A stretch of 64,000 nt of DNA from Armatimonadota bacterium. Lineage in GTDB: Bacteria; Armatimonadota; Fimbriimonadia; Fimbriimonadales; Fimbriimonadaceae. This document shows positions 48,812 through 57,076 of the stretch, piece by piece; position 1 is the stretch's first letter, and the number at the start of each line of letters is the position of its first letter. A program made the translations under genes and the position numbers. A model generated the notes under the pieces. That model was not told the DNA's origin. It saw only the letters and a program-made list of their open reading frames with translations, and searched no databases. Where the stretch lies: assembly GCA_016125185.1 (NCBI GenBank), contig WGMG01000006.1, positions 434,001-498,000 on the forward strand, in the 5' to 3' direction.

Positions 48812-48861
48812 CTATTATTGCATCATGATGCAGAAAGTTTTGCATCGTGATGCAATAATAG
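48812..48861 (-). promoter_or_regulatory. 50-bp palindromic operator/promoter of vapBC
   Basis: CTATTATTGCATCATGATGCA on the left arm and its near-complement TGCATCGTGATGCAATAATAG on the right, spaced by GAAAGTTT. Each arm is itself a palindrome (TGCATC-x-TGATGCA). TAATAG-like -10 close to the ATG. Matches the doubled operators of RHH-antitoxin modules. Confidence 0.75.
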
Positions 48862-48864
48862 ATG

Positions 48865-49950
48865 TTACGCTCTCTTTCGACTCCGAAGGAGAAGGATTCC
48901 ACCTAGACTGAGAGCAAGGATTGAGGCTGGCTCCGGAACCGAGGAAGGAGTTGCGATGAATATCCGATTGTCCCATGAACTTCCGGTCCAGTGTGAAGCT
49001 TCCACCATGAATTCTCCAAGGTTGTTGAGATTGGATATCTGGTAGATGTGAAACCCAGCGAGAGGCTCAACATTCGTCATGTCGATGAATCCTGTTGACT
49101 GAGACCAGAGCACGTTGGCCTGCTTTGCACCCTGGCTGTCATAAGAAGCGCCAATGAGGAGACCCGCGTCGTTGATGCCGCTGGACTTGAAGTTATTACC
49201 GTTGTACTGTCCCGGCGATATCCATGTGCCGTGGTCGTAGATGTCCGAGCGACCCTTGGAAGTTCCGTAATCGGGAAAACTACTGACAAGGATTTGGCCA
49301 GACTCGTTCACGTCGGTCGCCTGGCTATATTGGTACCCGCCAAGTCCTCCAATGACCGTTTTGGTGGTTCCTTGCCACATGGTCGCCTTCTCAGGATTGT
49401 CGGTTCCACCAACGGTAACACCGTGGGAATTTCCCGCCCAAATTCCGATCTGCTCAAACGGAATCGTGCCTGCATTCAGGAATGTGTAAGCGCCATTTTT
49501 ATAGCTCCAGCATCGTCCATAGACGGTATTGCCAACGAAGTGGCTAGAGATTCCGAACACGGTTCCGTCGTTTGCAATACTTCGGATGAGGCTCGACTCG
49601 CCCCATGGATTCAGTTGGGTTGGGACGCCGTTGGTCCAAAGAGTAGCGGCAGTTAGATCACCATAACTGTTGAACCCAATTTTGGTTGACCCGCCGACCA
49701 AACCGGACGAGTTGATTGCACTGGCATAGATCGTATTGCCGTTGAACGACTGAAGGGCAGTCATATTGCCGTCTCGCGTGCTGACATACCAGTCCCCGTA
49801 TTGATTGACGAGATACTGACCACTATCGGCAAGCGTGTTGTCGGTATACATTGCAAATGATGAAATCTCTTGGAATGCATAGTTTTGGGAATAGGCGACT
49901 GTACCTAGGGCCGAAACTACGACCAAGCCAATGAGGCGCGAATAGCTCAT
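48865..49950 (-). CDS. PEP-CTERM protein with HAF-like repeats
   Basis: 361 aa from ATG 49950; an ATG at 49971 adds MHRIYIF. Signal MSYSRLIGLVVVSALGTVAYS; repeats such as AINSSGLVGGSTKIG, GINDAGLLIGAS, DVNESGQILVSSF, NLNNLGEFMVEA follow the HAF pattern. C-terminus VPEPASILALSLGGILLLRSRKRA is a PEP-CTERM sorting tail. Its 3' end is 3 bp from the vapBC operator. Surface protein of unknown role. Confidence 0.82.
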   Translation of the reverse strand: MSYSRLIGLVVVSALGTVAYSQNYAFQEISSFAMYTDNTLADSGQYLVNQYGDWYVSTRDGNMTALQSFNGNTIYASAINSSGLVGGSTKIGFNSYGDLTAATLWTNGVPTQLNPWGESSLIRSIANDGTVFGISSHFVGNTVYGRCWSYKNGAYTFLNAGTIPFEQIGIWAGNSHGVTVGGTDNPEKATMWQGTTKTVIGGLGGYQYSQATDVNESGQILVSSFPDYGTSKGRSDIYDHGTWISPGQYNGNNFKSSGINDAGLLIGASYDSQGAKQANVLWSQSTGFIDMTNVEPLAGFHIYQISNLNNLGEFMVEASHWTGSSWDNRIFIATPSSVPEPASILALSLGGILLLRSRKRA

Positions 49951-50038
49951 GAAGATATAAATCCTATGCAAGCAATCTTACTTGCGGTTTAATTATTATC
50001 GAATGCTCAACACTTTGGTTGCAATTGTTAAGAATTCC

Positions 50039-50067
50039 TTAGACGTGGCTAACGTCAGAGTTATAAT
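50039..50067 (+). promoter_or_regulatory. Leaderless-type promoter
   Basis: TATAAT at 50062-50067 with a 17-bp spacer to TTAGAC (50039-50044). The GTG start codon at 50074 is 6 bp downstream of the -10 box, where transcription would start. Confidence 0.6.
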
Positions 50068-50073
50068 GGGCGA

Positions 50074-50973
50074 GTGACCGCGGTAAGCCTCGCCGTGTTT
50101 TTGAATGGAACTGAAATCGACTGGAGCGCTTTTTCGCGACTCATCGACAAGGCTATTCCTATCTCACGAGACTTGAGAACGTTTCAGGCTGGCCTTGACG
50201 CGATAATTCGAGAGTATAAAAAGGATCACAAGGTGGAACAGGGAGACCTTAGTTACGATGTGTTGCCGATCAAGAACTCGAACTGGTACCTCATTTCGAT
50301 GGGCTGGTTTCCTTCGCCCGGAGGAACATTCGTCGCCCGTCCGTCCGGCAAGTCCTATGTCATCGAGGAAGGTTCTTGGTACGAAGACTTTAAGGCTCAG
50401 CAAGCAGTTCTGGACAATGACAATCTGGTGCTGGCGGGGCAGGCGTATTTTGTGTCTAACGCCAAGCATCCAGCAATCATGACGTTCCGCCATTGGGCGA
50501 ATTGGGAGCTTTCGAACCTGCAGATTGCGGACTTTGAAGCAAGGATCGGCTCCTTCGTTAAGCGGGGCAATCGGTGGACGATTTATTCCGAGGGAAGGAC
50601 TTACCCAAAGAACATCGAAGTCCCGCACAGCGCCGCAATGGTTCTGATGGAGCGCACGTTTGCTGAGAGCGAGGGTCAGCTACTGACTTCGTACGACACT
50701 CTCCGGCCAAGCGTTATGCATACCTTTGACGAGTGGATTGAGGCGGCGCAAAACAAGAATTGGACCAAGGTGCGAACGTTTTGCGCTTCTTCGCAGATAG
50801 CCAAGCAGTTTAAAAAGCTGGCGGAAAATGCGCCAAAGCAAGACTGGCTAGGCCGAGACGGCCGCTACCAAGAGATGCAAGCGTGCCGGATACCCAAGAC
50901 AAAGTGGGTTGCCGTGATGGAAACCGTTGGCAAGACCTGGAAGCTAACGAAGATCGTTCCCGATAAGCGCTGA
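50074..50973 (+). CDS. Hypothetical protein, paralogue of 46791-47681
   Basis: 299 aa from a GTG start at a TATAAT box (see promoter). No signal peptide is certain, although AVSLAVFLNG is weakly hydrophobic. Comparable with 46791 in the second half (YPKNIEVPHSAAMVLMER and DEWIEAAQNKNWTKVRTFC). The C-terminus WVAVMETVGKTWKLTKIVPDKR ends similarly to a family of secreted unknowns. No family recognised. Confidence 0.55.
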   Translation: MTAVSLAVFLNGTEIDWSAFSRLIDKAIPISRDLRTFQAGLDAIIREYKKDHKVEQGDLSYDVLPIKNSNWYLISMGWFPSPGGTFVARPSGKSYVIEEGSWYEDFKAQQAVLDNDNLVLAGQAYFVSNAKHPAIMTFRHWANWELSNLQIADFEARIGSFVKRGNRWTIYSEGRTYPKNIEVPHSAAMVLMERTFAESEGQLLTSYDTLRPSVMHTFDEWIEAAQNKNWTKVRTFCASSQIAKQFKKLAENAPKQDWLGRDGRYQEMQACRIPKTKWVAVMETVGKTWKLTKIVPDKR

Positions 50974-51088
50974 ACCGATGTCGTGATTTGCAACGACAAA
51001 AATCAGGTCGTTGCTCGACGGGAAGGTATTCGCCGGAACCTGGTACTCAGAATTAAACTGAGGCGGATGGTTCGCCTCATGGGTCATC

Positions 51089-52780
51089 TTGAGCTTTACC
51101 GTTGGTGGGGAACCATTTATTCCCAAGTCGTTTCAGTCGCTTCGGGATTACAATGCCCAAAAATTTGTGGCAGACCTTATCGCCGGCATCACGGTGGGGC
51201 TGGTTGCCTTGCCGCTGGCGATGGCCTTTGCCATTTCGTCCGGGGTGTTGCCGCAATCGGGCATTTACTGCGCGATCGTGGCTGGGTTTCTCATTTCCGC
51301 CCTTGGCGGTTCGACGGTCCAGATCGGCGGACCGACCGGTGCCTTTGTGGTTGTGGTGGCGGGCATCGTGCAGAAGCACGGCATCGATGGCCTGTACATG
51401 TGTACGATGATGGCGGGAATCCTGCTCATGATCCTCGGCGTGACCGGCCTGGGTTCGGCGGTGAAGTTCATCCCGCGACCGGTCGTGATCGGGTTTACCA
51501 ACGGCATAGCGGTGCTGATCGCCAGCACTCAGTTGAAGGACTTCTTTGGGCTCAAAATCGCCAAGGTCCCGAGCGAGTTTTTGCCGCGAATTGAAGCGGT
51601 CGTATCGCATTTTGGGACGCTCTCGACACCGACGACCGTGCTCTCCGTCGGGTGTCTAACGCTGATTATCCTCATCATGCGATTCGTGAAGAAGGTGCCA
51701 GGGTACATCGTGGCGATGGTGGTGGGAACCGGCATCGCTTGGGCATTGGCGCTTCCGCTGGAGACGATCGAAACGAAGTTTGGCGGCATTCCCAGCGGAC
51801 TACCTTCCTTTCAAATGCCACATTTTCGTCCGGAGCTCATTCTGCCTCTGTTGGCTCCGACGTTCACAGTGACCATGCTAGGAGCAATTGAATCCCTTCT
51901 GTCAGCGGTGGTCGCCGACCGGATGACGGGCGGACGTCATAACCCGAACGTTGAACTGTTCGGTCAGGGTGTCGCCAACTTCGTGTCGCCGCTGTTCGGA
52001 GGTTTACCGGCAACGGGCGCGATCGCGAGAACGGCGACCAACATCCGTACCGGAGCGAAGACACCGATGTCGGGCATGATCCACGCCTTGACTCTGCTGG
52101 TCATCCTGCTTGTGGCGGCAGGGCTGGCGAAGCATATTCCGCTCTGCGTGCTGGCGGCGATTTTGTTCGTCGTGTCGTACAACATGGGCGAGTGGAAGGA
52201 GATTCCCGAGATTCTGAAGCTGGGCAAGGCACCGGTGGCGGTCTGGGGCATCACATTCGCCCTGACCGTCTTTGCCGACCTCACGGTGGCGGTCGAGGCG
52301 GGCATGATCCTAGCGATGCTCCTGTTCGTCCACCGTATCAGCCTGACGACGACAGTTAGCCAGGTCACGGAAGAGTACATCGAGGACGGCAAGGCCCATA
52401 GCCTGCAACTGAATCCTATTCCCGACAACGTCGCGGTCTTTCGGGTTCACGGACCGTTTATGTTCGGCTCCACCGACAAACTCGACACGATCTACCGTCA
52501 GATCGACTCCTTGCCGTCGGTGGTGATTCTCCGGCTACGAAACATGAATGCGCTGGATACGACTGGCTTGAAGGCCCTTGAGGAACTGGCCCTGAAGCTA
52601 TCGCTGAGTGGGCGGCACTTGGTGCTGTGCGGGCTCCGCGACCAGCCGCTGAACCTGGCCAACCGAAGCGGGCTGAAGCACCATCTAGGCGAGGAGAACT
52701 TGACGCCGCACGTGCAGTCTGCCATCGAGCGGGCGAAGGAAATCCTGTCGAGGATGGAAGCAGAAGCGGTCGGACCGTAG
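51089..52780 (+). CDS. SulP-family anion transporter with STAS domain
   Basis: 563 aa from a TTG start, with no strong ribosome site; the first residues SFTVGGEPFIPKSFQSLRDY are a normal SulP start. SulP proteins transport sulfate, bicarbonate or other anions. Twelve to fourteen helices; AGITVGLVALPLAMAFAISSGVLPQSGIYCAIVAGFLISALGGS is the conserved core, GPTGAFVVVVAGIV follows. STAS domain from about residue 440: VFRVHGPFMFGS, LRLRNMNALDTTGLKALEEL, where Asp/Ser of the phospho-site is replaced by D-T-T. Substrate unknown. Confidence 0.9.
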   Translation: MSFTVGGEPFIPKSFQSLRDYNAQKFVADLIAGITVGLVALPLAMAFAISSGVLPQSGIYCAIVAGFLISALGGSTVQIGGPTGAFVVVVAGIVQKHGIDGLYMCTMMAGILLMILGVTGLGSAVKFIPRPVVIGFTNGIAVLIASTQLKDFFGLKIAKVPSEFLPRIEAVVSHFGTLSTPTTVLSVGCLTLIILIMRFVKKVPGYIVAMVVGTGIAWALALPLETIETKFGGIPSGLPSFQMPHFRPELILPLLAPTFTVTMLGAIESLLSAVVADRMTGGRHNPNVELFGQGVANFVSPLFGGLPATGAIARTATNIRTGAKTPMSGMIHALTLLVILLVAAGLAKHIPLCVLAAILFVVSYNMGEWKEIPEILKLGKAPVAVWGITFALTVFADLTVAVEAGMILAMLLFVHRISLTTTVSQVTEEYIEDGKAHSLQLNPIPDNVAVFRVHGPFMFGSTDKLDTIYRQIDSLPSVVILRLRNMNALDTTGLKALEELALKLSLSGRHLVLCGLRDQPLNLANRSGLKHHLGEENLTPHVQSAIERAKEILSRMEAEAVGP

Positions 52781-52808
52781 CCTTCCAGCATCTAATTTAG
52801 GAACCCTG

Positions 52809-52894
52809 CGACCCACTTCGGGGTCGGATTGTTCTGGTCAGTTACCCGGGGTGCAAGCACCCCGGGCTAAGCTCTGAGACCACTTCGTGGTCTC
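52809..52894. repeat. Cluster of three perfect hairpins, REP/BIME-like
   Basis: CGACCC/GGGTCG (52809-52826), CCCGGGGTGC/GCACCCCGGG (52845-52866, loop AA), GAGACCAC/GTGGTCTC (52876-52894). The sequences CACTTCGTGG and CCACTTCGGGG repeat the same ACTTCG loop. Dense nested palindromes of this kind are found in REP/BIME elements, sometimes moved by IS200-like transposases. No transposase in the window. Lies in the 256-bp gap after the SulP gene. Confidence 0.6.
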
Positions 52895-53036
52895 GCCGGA
52901 CTGACTGGAATCGCGAAGTTTTCGATCGGACAAACGATCTTATCGTTGGCTATTAGAATCGCTACTGCTTCCGCCTCGTTTGCAGACATCGGAAGACACG
53001 ATGGGCTCGGGCTATATCTCCTTCCGTATAGTCGCC

Positions 53037-53750
53037 TTACAACGAGGGAATCTCGATGAAGTTGATCGTCGGAGCGAGATTGCCGGTGCCGCTTTCGGTT
53101 CCGGTCAGCGCCATTAGGTAGATCTTGCCGCCTTCGAACGTCTTGGTCACGGTGGCGACTTCGGTCTCCGTGTTCTCGCGTTGGGCGACCAGAGTCTGCG
53201 GGCCCGCGTCGATCTCCTGCATGGTCACACCACCGAGGGCGACAGCCGCGAAATTGATGTTTGAAAGCGTGCCTGGGTTCTTGAAGACGACCGAGAAGTT
53301 TTGGTTGCCGGGATCGCGGTTAAAGGCATTGAAAGCGTAGACACGAGCCTTTGACGGATTCGGAGCGATGCGATTGACGGTCTGGAAACTGAAGCGGAGC
53401 CGCTTCTCGTTCTCGGTGCCGTAGTTGTTCAGGCCGTAGGCGAGGACGAGCGTGTCGGTGTTACCGGTCAGCGTAGTGGCTTGCGAGTCGATGACGACGG
53501 TGCTACCGGTCTCTTCGATGCTGAAGTCCTTCAGTTCCGACTTCACCGACTTAAAGGTCGTGGTGTCGTCGAGGAAGCCGACGTTGGTGTTGACCGTGTC
53601 ATCGTTCACCAACAGGTCCAAGGTTGCATCCGGGCAGAAGTTCATGAACCGATAGTTCGGGTCGGGCAAGATCGTCGAAGAGCCGCCTCCGCAGCCAACG
53701 ATGGCTAAGACAAGCAATGCAAAACCGACGATTCCAGACCTCAACTTCAT
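53037..53750 (-). CDS. DUF4397 lipoprotein
   Basis: 237 aa. Lipobox LAIVGC with Cys at about residue 20. Tandem beta-sandwich: PNYRFMNFCPDATLDLLVNDDTVNTNVGFLD, FSIEETGSTVVIDSQAT, RVYAFNAFNRDPGNQNFSVVF, which is DUF4397 (often two copies of a domain in surface proteins). Probably cell-surface. The next gene begins 9 bp away. Function unknown. Confidence 0.78.
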   Translation of the reverse strand: MKLRSGIVGFALLVLAIVGCGGGSSTILPDPNYRFMNFCPDATLDLLVNDDTVNTNVGFLDDTTTFKSVKSELKDFSIEETGSTVVIDSQATTLTGNTDTLVLAYGLNNYGTENEKRLRFSFQTVNRIAPNPSKARVYAFNAFNRDPGNQNFSVVFKNPGTLSNINFAAVALGGVTMQEIDAGPQTLVAQRENTETEVATVTKTFEGGKIYLMALTGTESGTGNLAPTINFIEIPSL

Positions 53751-53758
53751 GCGATTTC

Positions 53759-54040
53759 CTAATTGTGACTCAAGAGCCCCTTAATATTTTCGTCAAAAAC
53801 CTCGTAACACGTAGGGCAACCGACTAACGAAGTCGATTCTATTTGCTCAATTGTCGTCTTACAGACGGGGCAAATGGTGACTTTGGTGTTCGGTTCAGGT
53901 ACAAACAGCTTCCTTTTTAGGTTAATGACCTTGGGACACCCACCGCAGACGAGGTAGGTGTTCCCCTCAAAAGAAATCTTTCGATTCTTCTCCCGGTAGC
54001 ACTCCGGGCAGTCAAACTCGTTAGAATTCGGTTCCTTCAC
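53759..54040 (-). CDS. McsA-like double zinc-ribbon protein
   Basis: 93 aa. Four CxxC pairs: DCPECYREKNR, LVCGGCPKV, TICPVCKTTIEQIE and LVGCPTCYEVFDENIKGLL. The last part matches the second zinc finger of McsA, the activator of the arginine kinase McsB (pattern G-C-x-x-C-Y-x-x-F). McsB and ClpC are not in the window. Start is 20 bp inside the end of ilvE, so it is coupled to it. A role in protein arginine phosphorylation is inferred from the finger alone. Confidence 0.65.
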   Translation of the reverse strand: MKEPNSNEFDCPECYREKNRKISFEGNTYLVCGGCPKVINLKRKLFVPEPNTKVTICPVCKTTIEQIESTSLVGCPTCYEVFDENIKGLLSHN

Positions 54041-54893
54041 AGGTGTGCTTTCGGAATCGAGCCATCAGGTCTTTGGTCACCGGTCCGGGCTTGCCGTCCC
54101 CGATTGGGCGACCGTCGATCGTGACCATGGGGATGACCTCGGCGGCGGTACCGGTCAGGAACGCCTCGTCGGCGGAGTACAGGTCGAACGGCGTCAGGAA
54201 CGCCTCCTCGATGGTGTATCCGGCCTCGCGAGCGAGCATCATGACCGTGTTGCGGGTGACGCCGAGCAGGAGACCGCACGACGGATCGGGAGTGCGGATC
54301 GTTTTGCCCTGGATGAGGAAGATGTTATCGCCTGTACACTCGGCGATGTAGCCCTGATGGTTGAGCATCAGACCTTCGCCCGCGCCGCGGGAATTGGCTT
54401 CCTGCTTGGCCAGGATGTTGGCCGCGTACTTGCCGATGCACTTGAGCCGTGGGTCGAGGGCATCGGGCGGAATCGTCTTGAAACTGGTGGTCACGACGTC
54501 CAAACCGCGCTCATACGCCTCGGGCGCATAGAGAGCGAGGGTGTTGACCATCACCATGACGTTGGGCTTGGTGTCGATGTTCTTGGGGTCGAGTCCTAGG
54601 CCGGTTCCGCGCGTCACGTTGAGTCGGATGTAGCCATTGTCGGCCTCGGCCTGGCGGCAAGTGTCTAGAACGATCTGTCGAAGCTCGGGTTGGGTGATCG
54701 TCATTTTGTAACCCAGGTATTTGATGCCGTGGTAGAGCCGGTCGAGGTGCTCATTGAGCTTAAATACCTTGCCGCCATAGATTCGGATGCCTTCGAAAAG
54801 GCCGTCTCCGTACAAGTGGGAGTGGTCCGAAGCCGGAATCATCGCGGTTTCGAGAGGAGAAACAACGCCGTTTAGCCAAACGAGCTTCTGCAT
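54021..54893 (-). CDS. ilvE: Branched-chain amino-acid aminotransferase
   Basis: 290 aa, class IV PLP aminotransferase. SHLYGDGLFEGIRIYGGKVFKLNEHLDRL is the family start, KLKCIGKYAANILAKQEANSRG-like segment (the PLP Lys in LKCIGKYAANILAK), GEGLMLNHQGYIAECTGDNIFLI, TPDPSCGLLLGVTRNTVM. Interconverts Leu, Ile, Val and their keto acids. Followed by an overlapping McsA-like gene. Divergent from the VanW gene across 91 bp. Confidence 0.93.
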   Translation of the reverse strand: MQKLVWLNGVVSPLETAMIPASDHSHLYGDGLFEGIRIYGGKVFKLNEHLDRLYHGIKYLGYKMTITQPELRQIVLDTCRQAEADNGYIRLNVTRGTGLGLDPKNIDTKPNVMVMVNTLALYAPEAYERGLDVVTTSFKTIPPDALDPRLKCIGKYAANILAKQEANSRGAGEGLMLNHQGYIAECTGDNIFLIQGKTIRTPDPSCGLLLGVTRNTVMMLAREAGYTIEEAFLTPFDLYSADEAFLTGTAAEVIPMVTIDGRPIGDGKPGPVTKDLMARFRKHTCEGTEF

Positions 54894-54984
54894 ATTCCTA
54901 TTATGTACGTTTTGATTTGTCTAATTTCGCGTCATTACAGGTTCAAATGACGTCATAATTAGGGAACCGATCAATCGGATTCTC

Positions 54985-56343
54985 ATGAAGATTTTTATGA
55001 AGCGCGGCGGAATCGTGCTCATTGGTGGTGTGGCAATTGTTTCGGTTGTCTTTGCCGCAGTTGTACAGGGGACTGAAGCGAAACTCCAAAAAGGGAGCCG
55101 AATCGGCTTCGTGGATGTTGGTGGCCTAACCGTCGCTGAAGCGCAGAAGAAGGTTCGACTCTGGTGGGAGACGGCCAAGGTTCAGCCGTTGACGCTGACG
55201 GTCGAGGATAAGTCCCTGAAGAAGACCTACAAGGCGAGCGAGCTCGGCATTGCCGTCGATGATGTCGCCTCGGTTGCTCAAGTCCCGGTAGAGGGGTTGG
55301 TGGGCCAGGTTCTCGGTAGCGACGAGGTCCACAAATATCCGGTCAAGACCAAGGCCATAGAATTCGATTTGAAGGGCCTGAAGGCTGCGGTGACCGACAC
55401 GTACGGCAAGCCGACTCCGGCGAAAGTCACCTATGTCGGCGGGCAAATCGTCAAGCAGCCAGAAGTTCCGACCTATACGGTGGATGAGGACGCCCTGCCA
55501 GCCGAAACCCTGAGGGCGGTGATGGACGACCAAGTCGTCGCCGTGCCGATCAAGCAGGAAACTAAGAAGATTCCTGACGATGCACTAGACCAGATTACGG
55601 AAGTGGTCTCTGAGTTTTCCACGAACTTTTCGGCCGATAACCGACCGCGAGCCAACAACATTAAGCTGGCTTCGTCGAAGTTGAACGGCGTGATTCTTCT
55701 GCCGGGCGAGAAGGTCGGCTTCAACGAAACGGTCGGAAAGCGAACCATCGAAGGCGGATACAAGGAAGCGGGCGTGTACATCAACGGCCGACACGATACC
55801 GGCGTCGGTGGTGGCATCTGCCAAGTCAGCACGACGCTATACAACGCTTCGCTGTTTGCCAACCTCAAGATCGTCGAGCGCACGAACCACTCGCTGCCGG
55901 TTCCGTACGTTCCGCTTGGACGCGACGCGACGGTGAACTACGGCGCTCAGAACTTGGTGATCCAGAACAGCATGGATACACCCATCGTGGTCTGCAGTGA
56001 GTACCAGCCGGGTCGGCTAACGTTCCGAATCCTGGGCAAGAAGGTGCCGGGGCAGGAAGTGAAGATCACGCAGGGCAAGATTTCATATCGGGACGGTGGC
56101 ACTCGCCGAGAGTACGACCCGACGTTGCCAGCGGGCACCACTAAGGTGATCCACTCGGGCGACGACAAGTTCGTGCAGTCTTTCCGAACGGTTTTTGTGA
56201 ACGGCGTGAAAGTCTCGAGCGAGAAGCTGGGCGACAGTTTCTATGGCGGCGGCGGGACGATCATTCTGTACGGTCCGAAGGCAAAGACTCCGCCTCCGAG
56301 CAATCCGACTCCTCCGGCGGTCGTGGGTACCACCGGCCACTAA
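54985..56343 (+). CDS. VanW-family protein
   Basis: 452 aa. Membrane anchor at residues ~8-26; a beta-rich middle; VanW core from about residue 240: INGRHDTGVGGGICQVSTTLYNASLFANLKIVERTNHSLPVPYVPLGRDATV, and a C-terminal G5-like beta region. VanW domains are found in peptidoglycan-linked proteins; catalytic or binding role unresolved. Alternative start at an ATG 12 bp later. Not connected to vancomycin resistance in general. Confidence 0.85.
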   Translation: MKIFMKRGGIVLIGGVAIVSVVFAAVVQGTEAKLQKGSRIGFVDVGGLTVAEAQKKVRLWWETAKVQPLTLTVEDKSLKKTYKASELGIAVDDVASVAQVPVEGLVGQVLGSDEVHKYPVKTKAIEFDLKGLKAAVTDTYGKPTPAKVTYVGGQIVKQPEVPTYTVDEDALPAETLRAVMDDQVVAVPIKQETKKIPDDALDQITEVVSEFSTNFSADNRPRANNIKLASSKLNGVILLPGEKVGFNETVGKRTIEGGYKEAGVYINGRHDTGVGGGICQVSTTLYNASLFANLKIVERTNHSLPVPYVPLGRDATVNYGAQNLVIQNSMDTPIVVCSEYQPGRLTFRILGKKVPGQEVKITQGKISYRDGGTRREYDPTLPAGTTKVIHSGDDKFVQSFRTVFVNGVKVSSEKLGDSFYGGGGTIILYGPKAKTPPPSNPTPPAVVGTTGH

Positions 56344-56352
56344 AGTTCTGGC

Positions 56353-57066
56353 TTAGTTCAGTTCGCTCGGCGAGTAGTCCGAGGCGGCTCCCTCGATCCA
56401 GACCATGAGGATTTGGGGAGGCAAGACTCCGTCCTCGACGTCAACCGGGGCGAAATTGTGTTCGAGACTTGAGTCGAACGTGACGGAGTCACCGGTGTGA
56501 AGGACCGTGGCTTCGGTTCCGATAGTCACCTTCACATCGCCGCGCAAGCAGTAAACGTATTCCTCTCCAGCATGGGAAGCGCCCTTGTGCATGGGCATGA
56601 ACACTTCCAAGACGGCTGCTTGAAGGCGGCCACCAGCCAGGGCGCAGTCATGCGACTGCAGAACGCCCGATACGTACTGTTGCTCCCAAAAGTAGGTGCG
56701 GTCCGATTGGTCGGGAACCAATGAAAAGTCGGGCAAGCCAGTTTTGGAACCCTTCATGTTGAAGGTGATGATCCACTTTCGATCGTCGTGTCGGTGGATT
56801 CGGATCGGCTTTTCTTTTCCGGCCTTGGGTCCGGTCGTAAGGTTGGGCGGCACCGTGTTCAGGCATTCACATACGCGATGAAGAACCTTGTAAGTGACGG
56901 GTTTGCCGCTTTCCACACGGAGAACGGTGTTCTTATCGACCTTCGCCAAGGCGGCCAGATCGCGAACGCTGAGACCTCGGGCTATTCGAAGGTCTTTGAT
57001 TCGTTCGCCGATCATGGAGAAATCGACGTTTCTCCATGACCAGTAGATTTCGGTTTGTCGGGGCAT
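56353..57066 (-). CDS. XRE-family regulator with C-terminal cupin
   Basis: 237 aa. HTH near the N-terminus: RIKDLRIARGLSVRDLAALAKVDKNTVLRVESG (an ATG at 57015 is an alternative start). The C-terminal cupin HAGEEYVYCLRGDVKVTIG, DSVTFDSSLEHNFAPVD has the metal-binding His/Glu. Such XRE-cupin proteins often sense small molecules and repress nearby genes. The neighbours are VanW and a PEP-CTERM protein; target unknown. Confidence 0.87.
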   Translation of the reverse strand: MPRQTEIYWSWRNVDFSMIGERIKDLRIARGLSVRDLAALAKVDKNTVLRVESGKPVTYKVLHRVCECLNTVPPNLTTGPKAGKEKPIRIHRHDDRKWIITFNMKGSKTGLPDFSLVPDQSDRTYFWEQQYVSGVLQSHDCALAGGRLQAAVLEVFMPMHKGASHAGEEYVYCLRGDVKVTIGTEATVLHTGDSVTFDSSLEHNFAPVDVEDGVLPPQILMVWIEGAASDYSPSELN

Positions 57067-57076
57067 TAGTGCGGCG

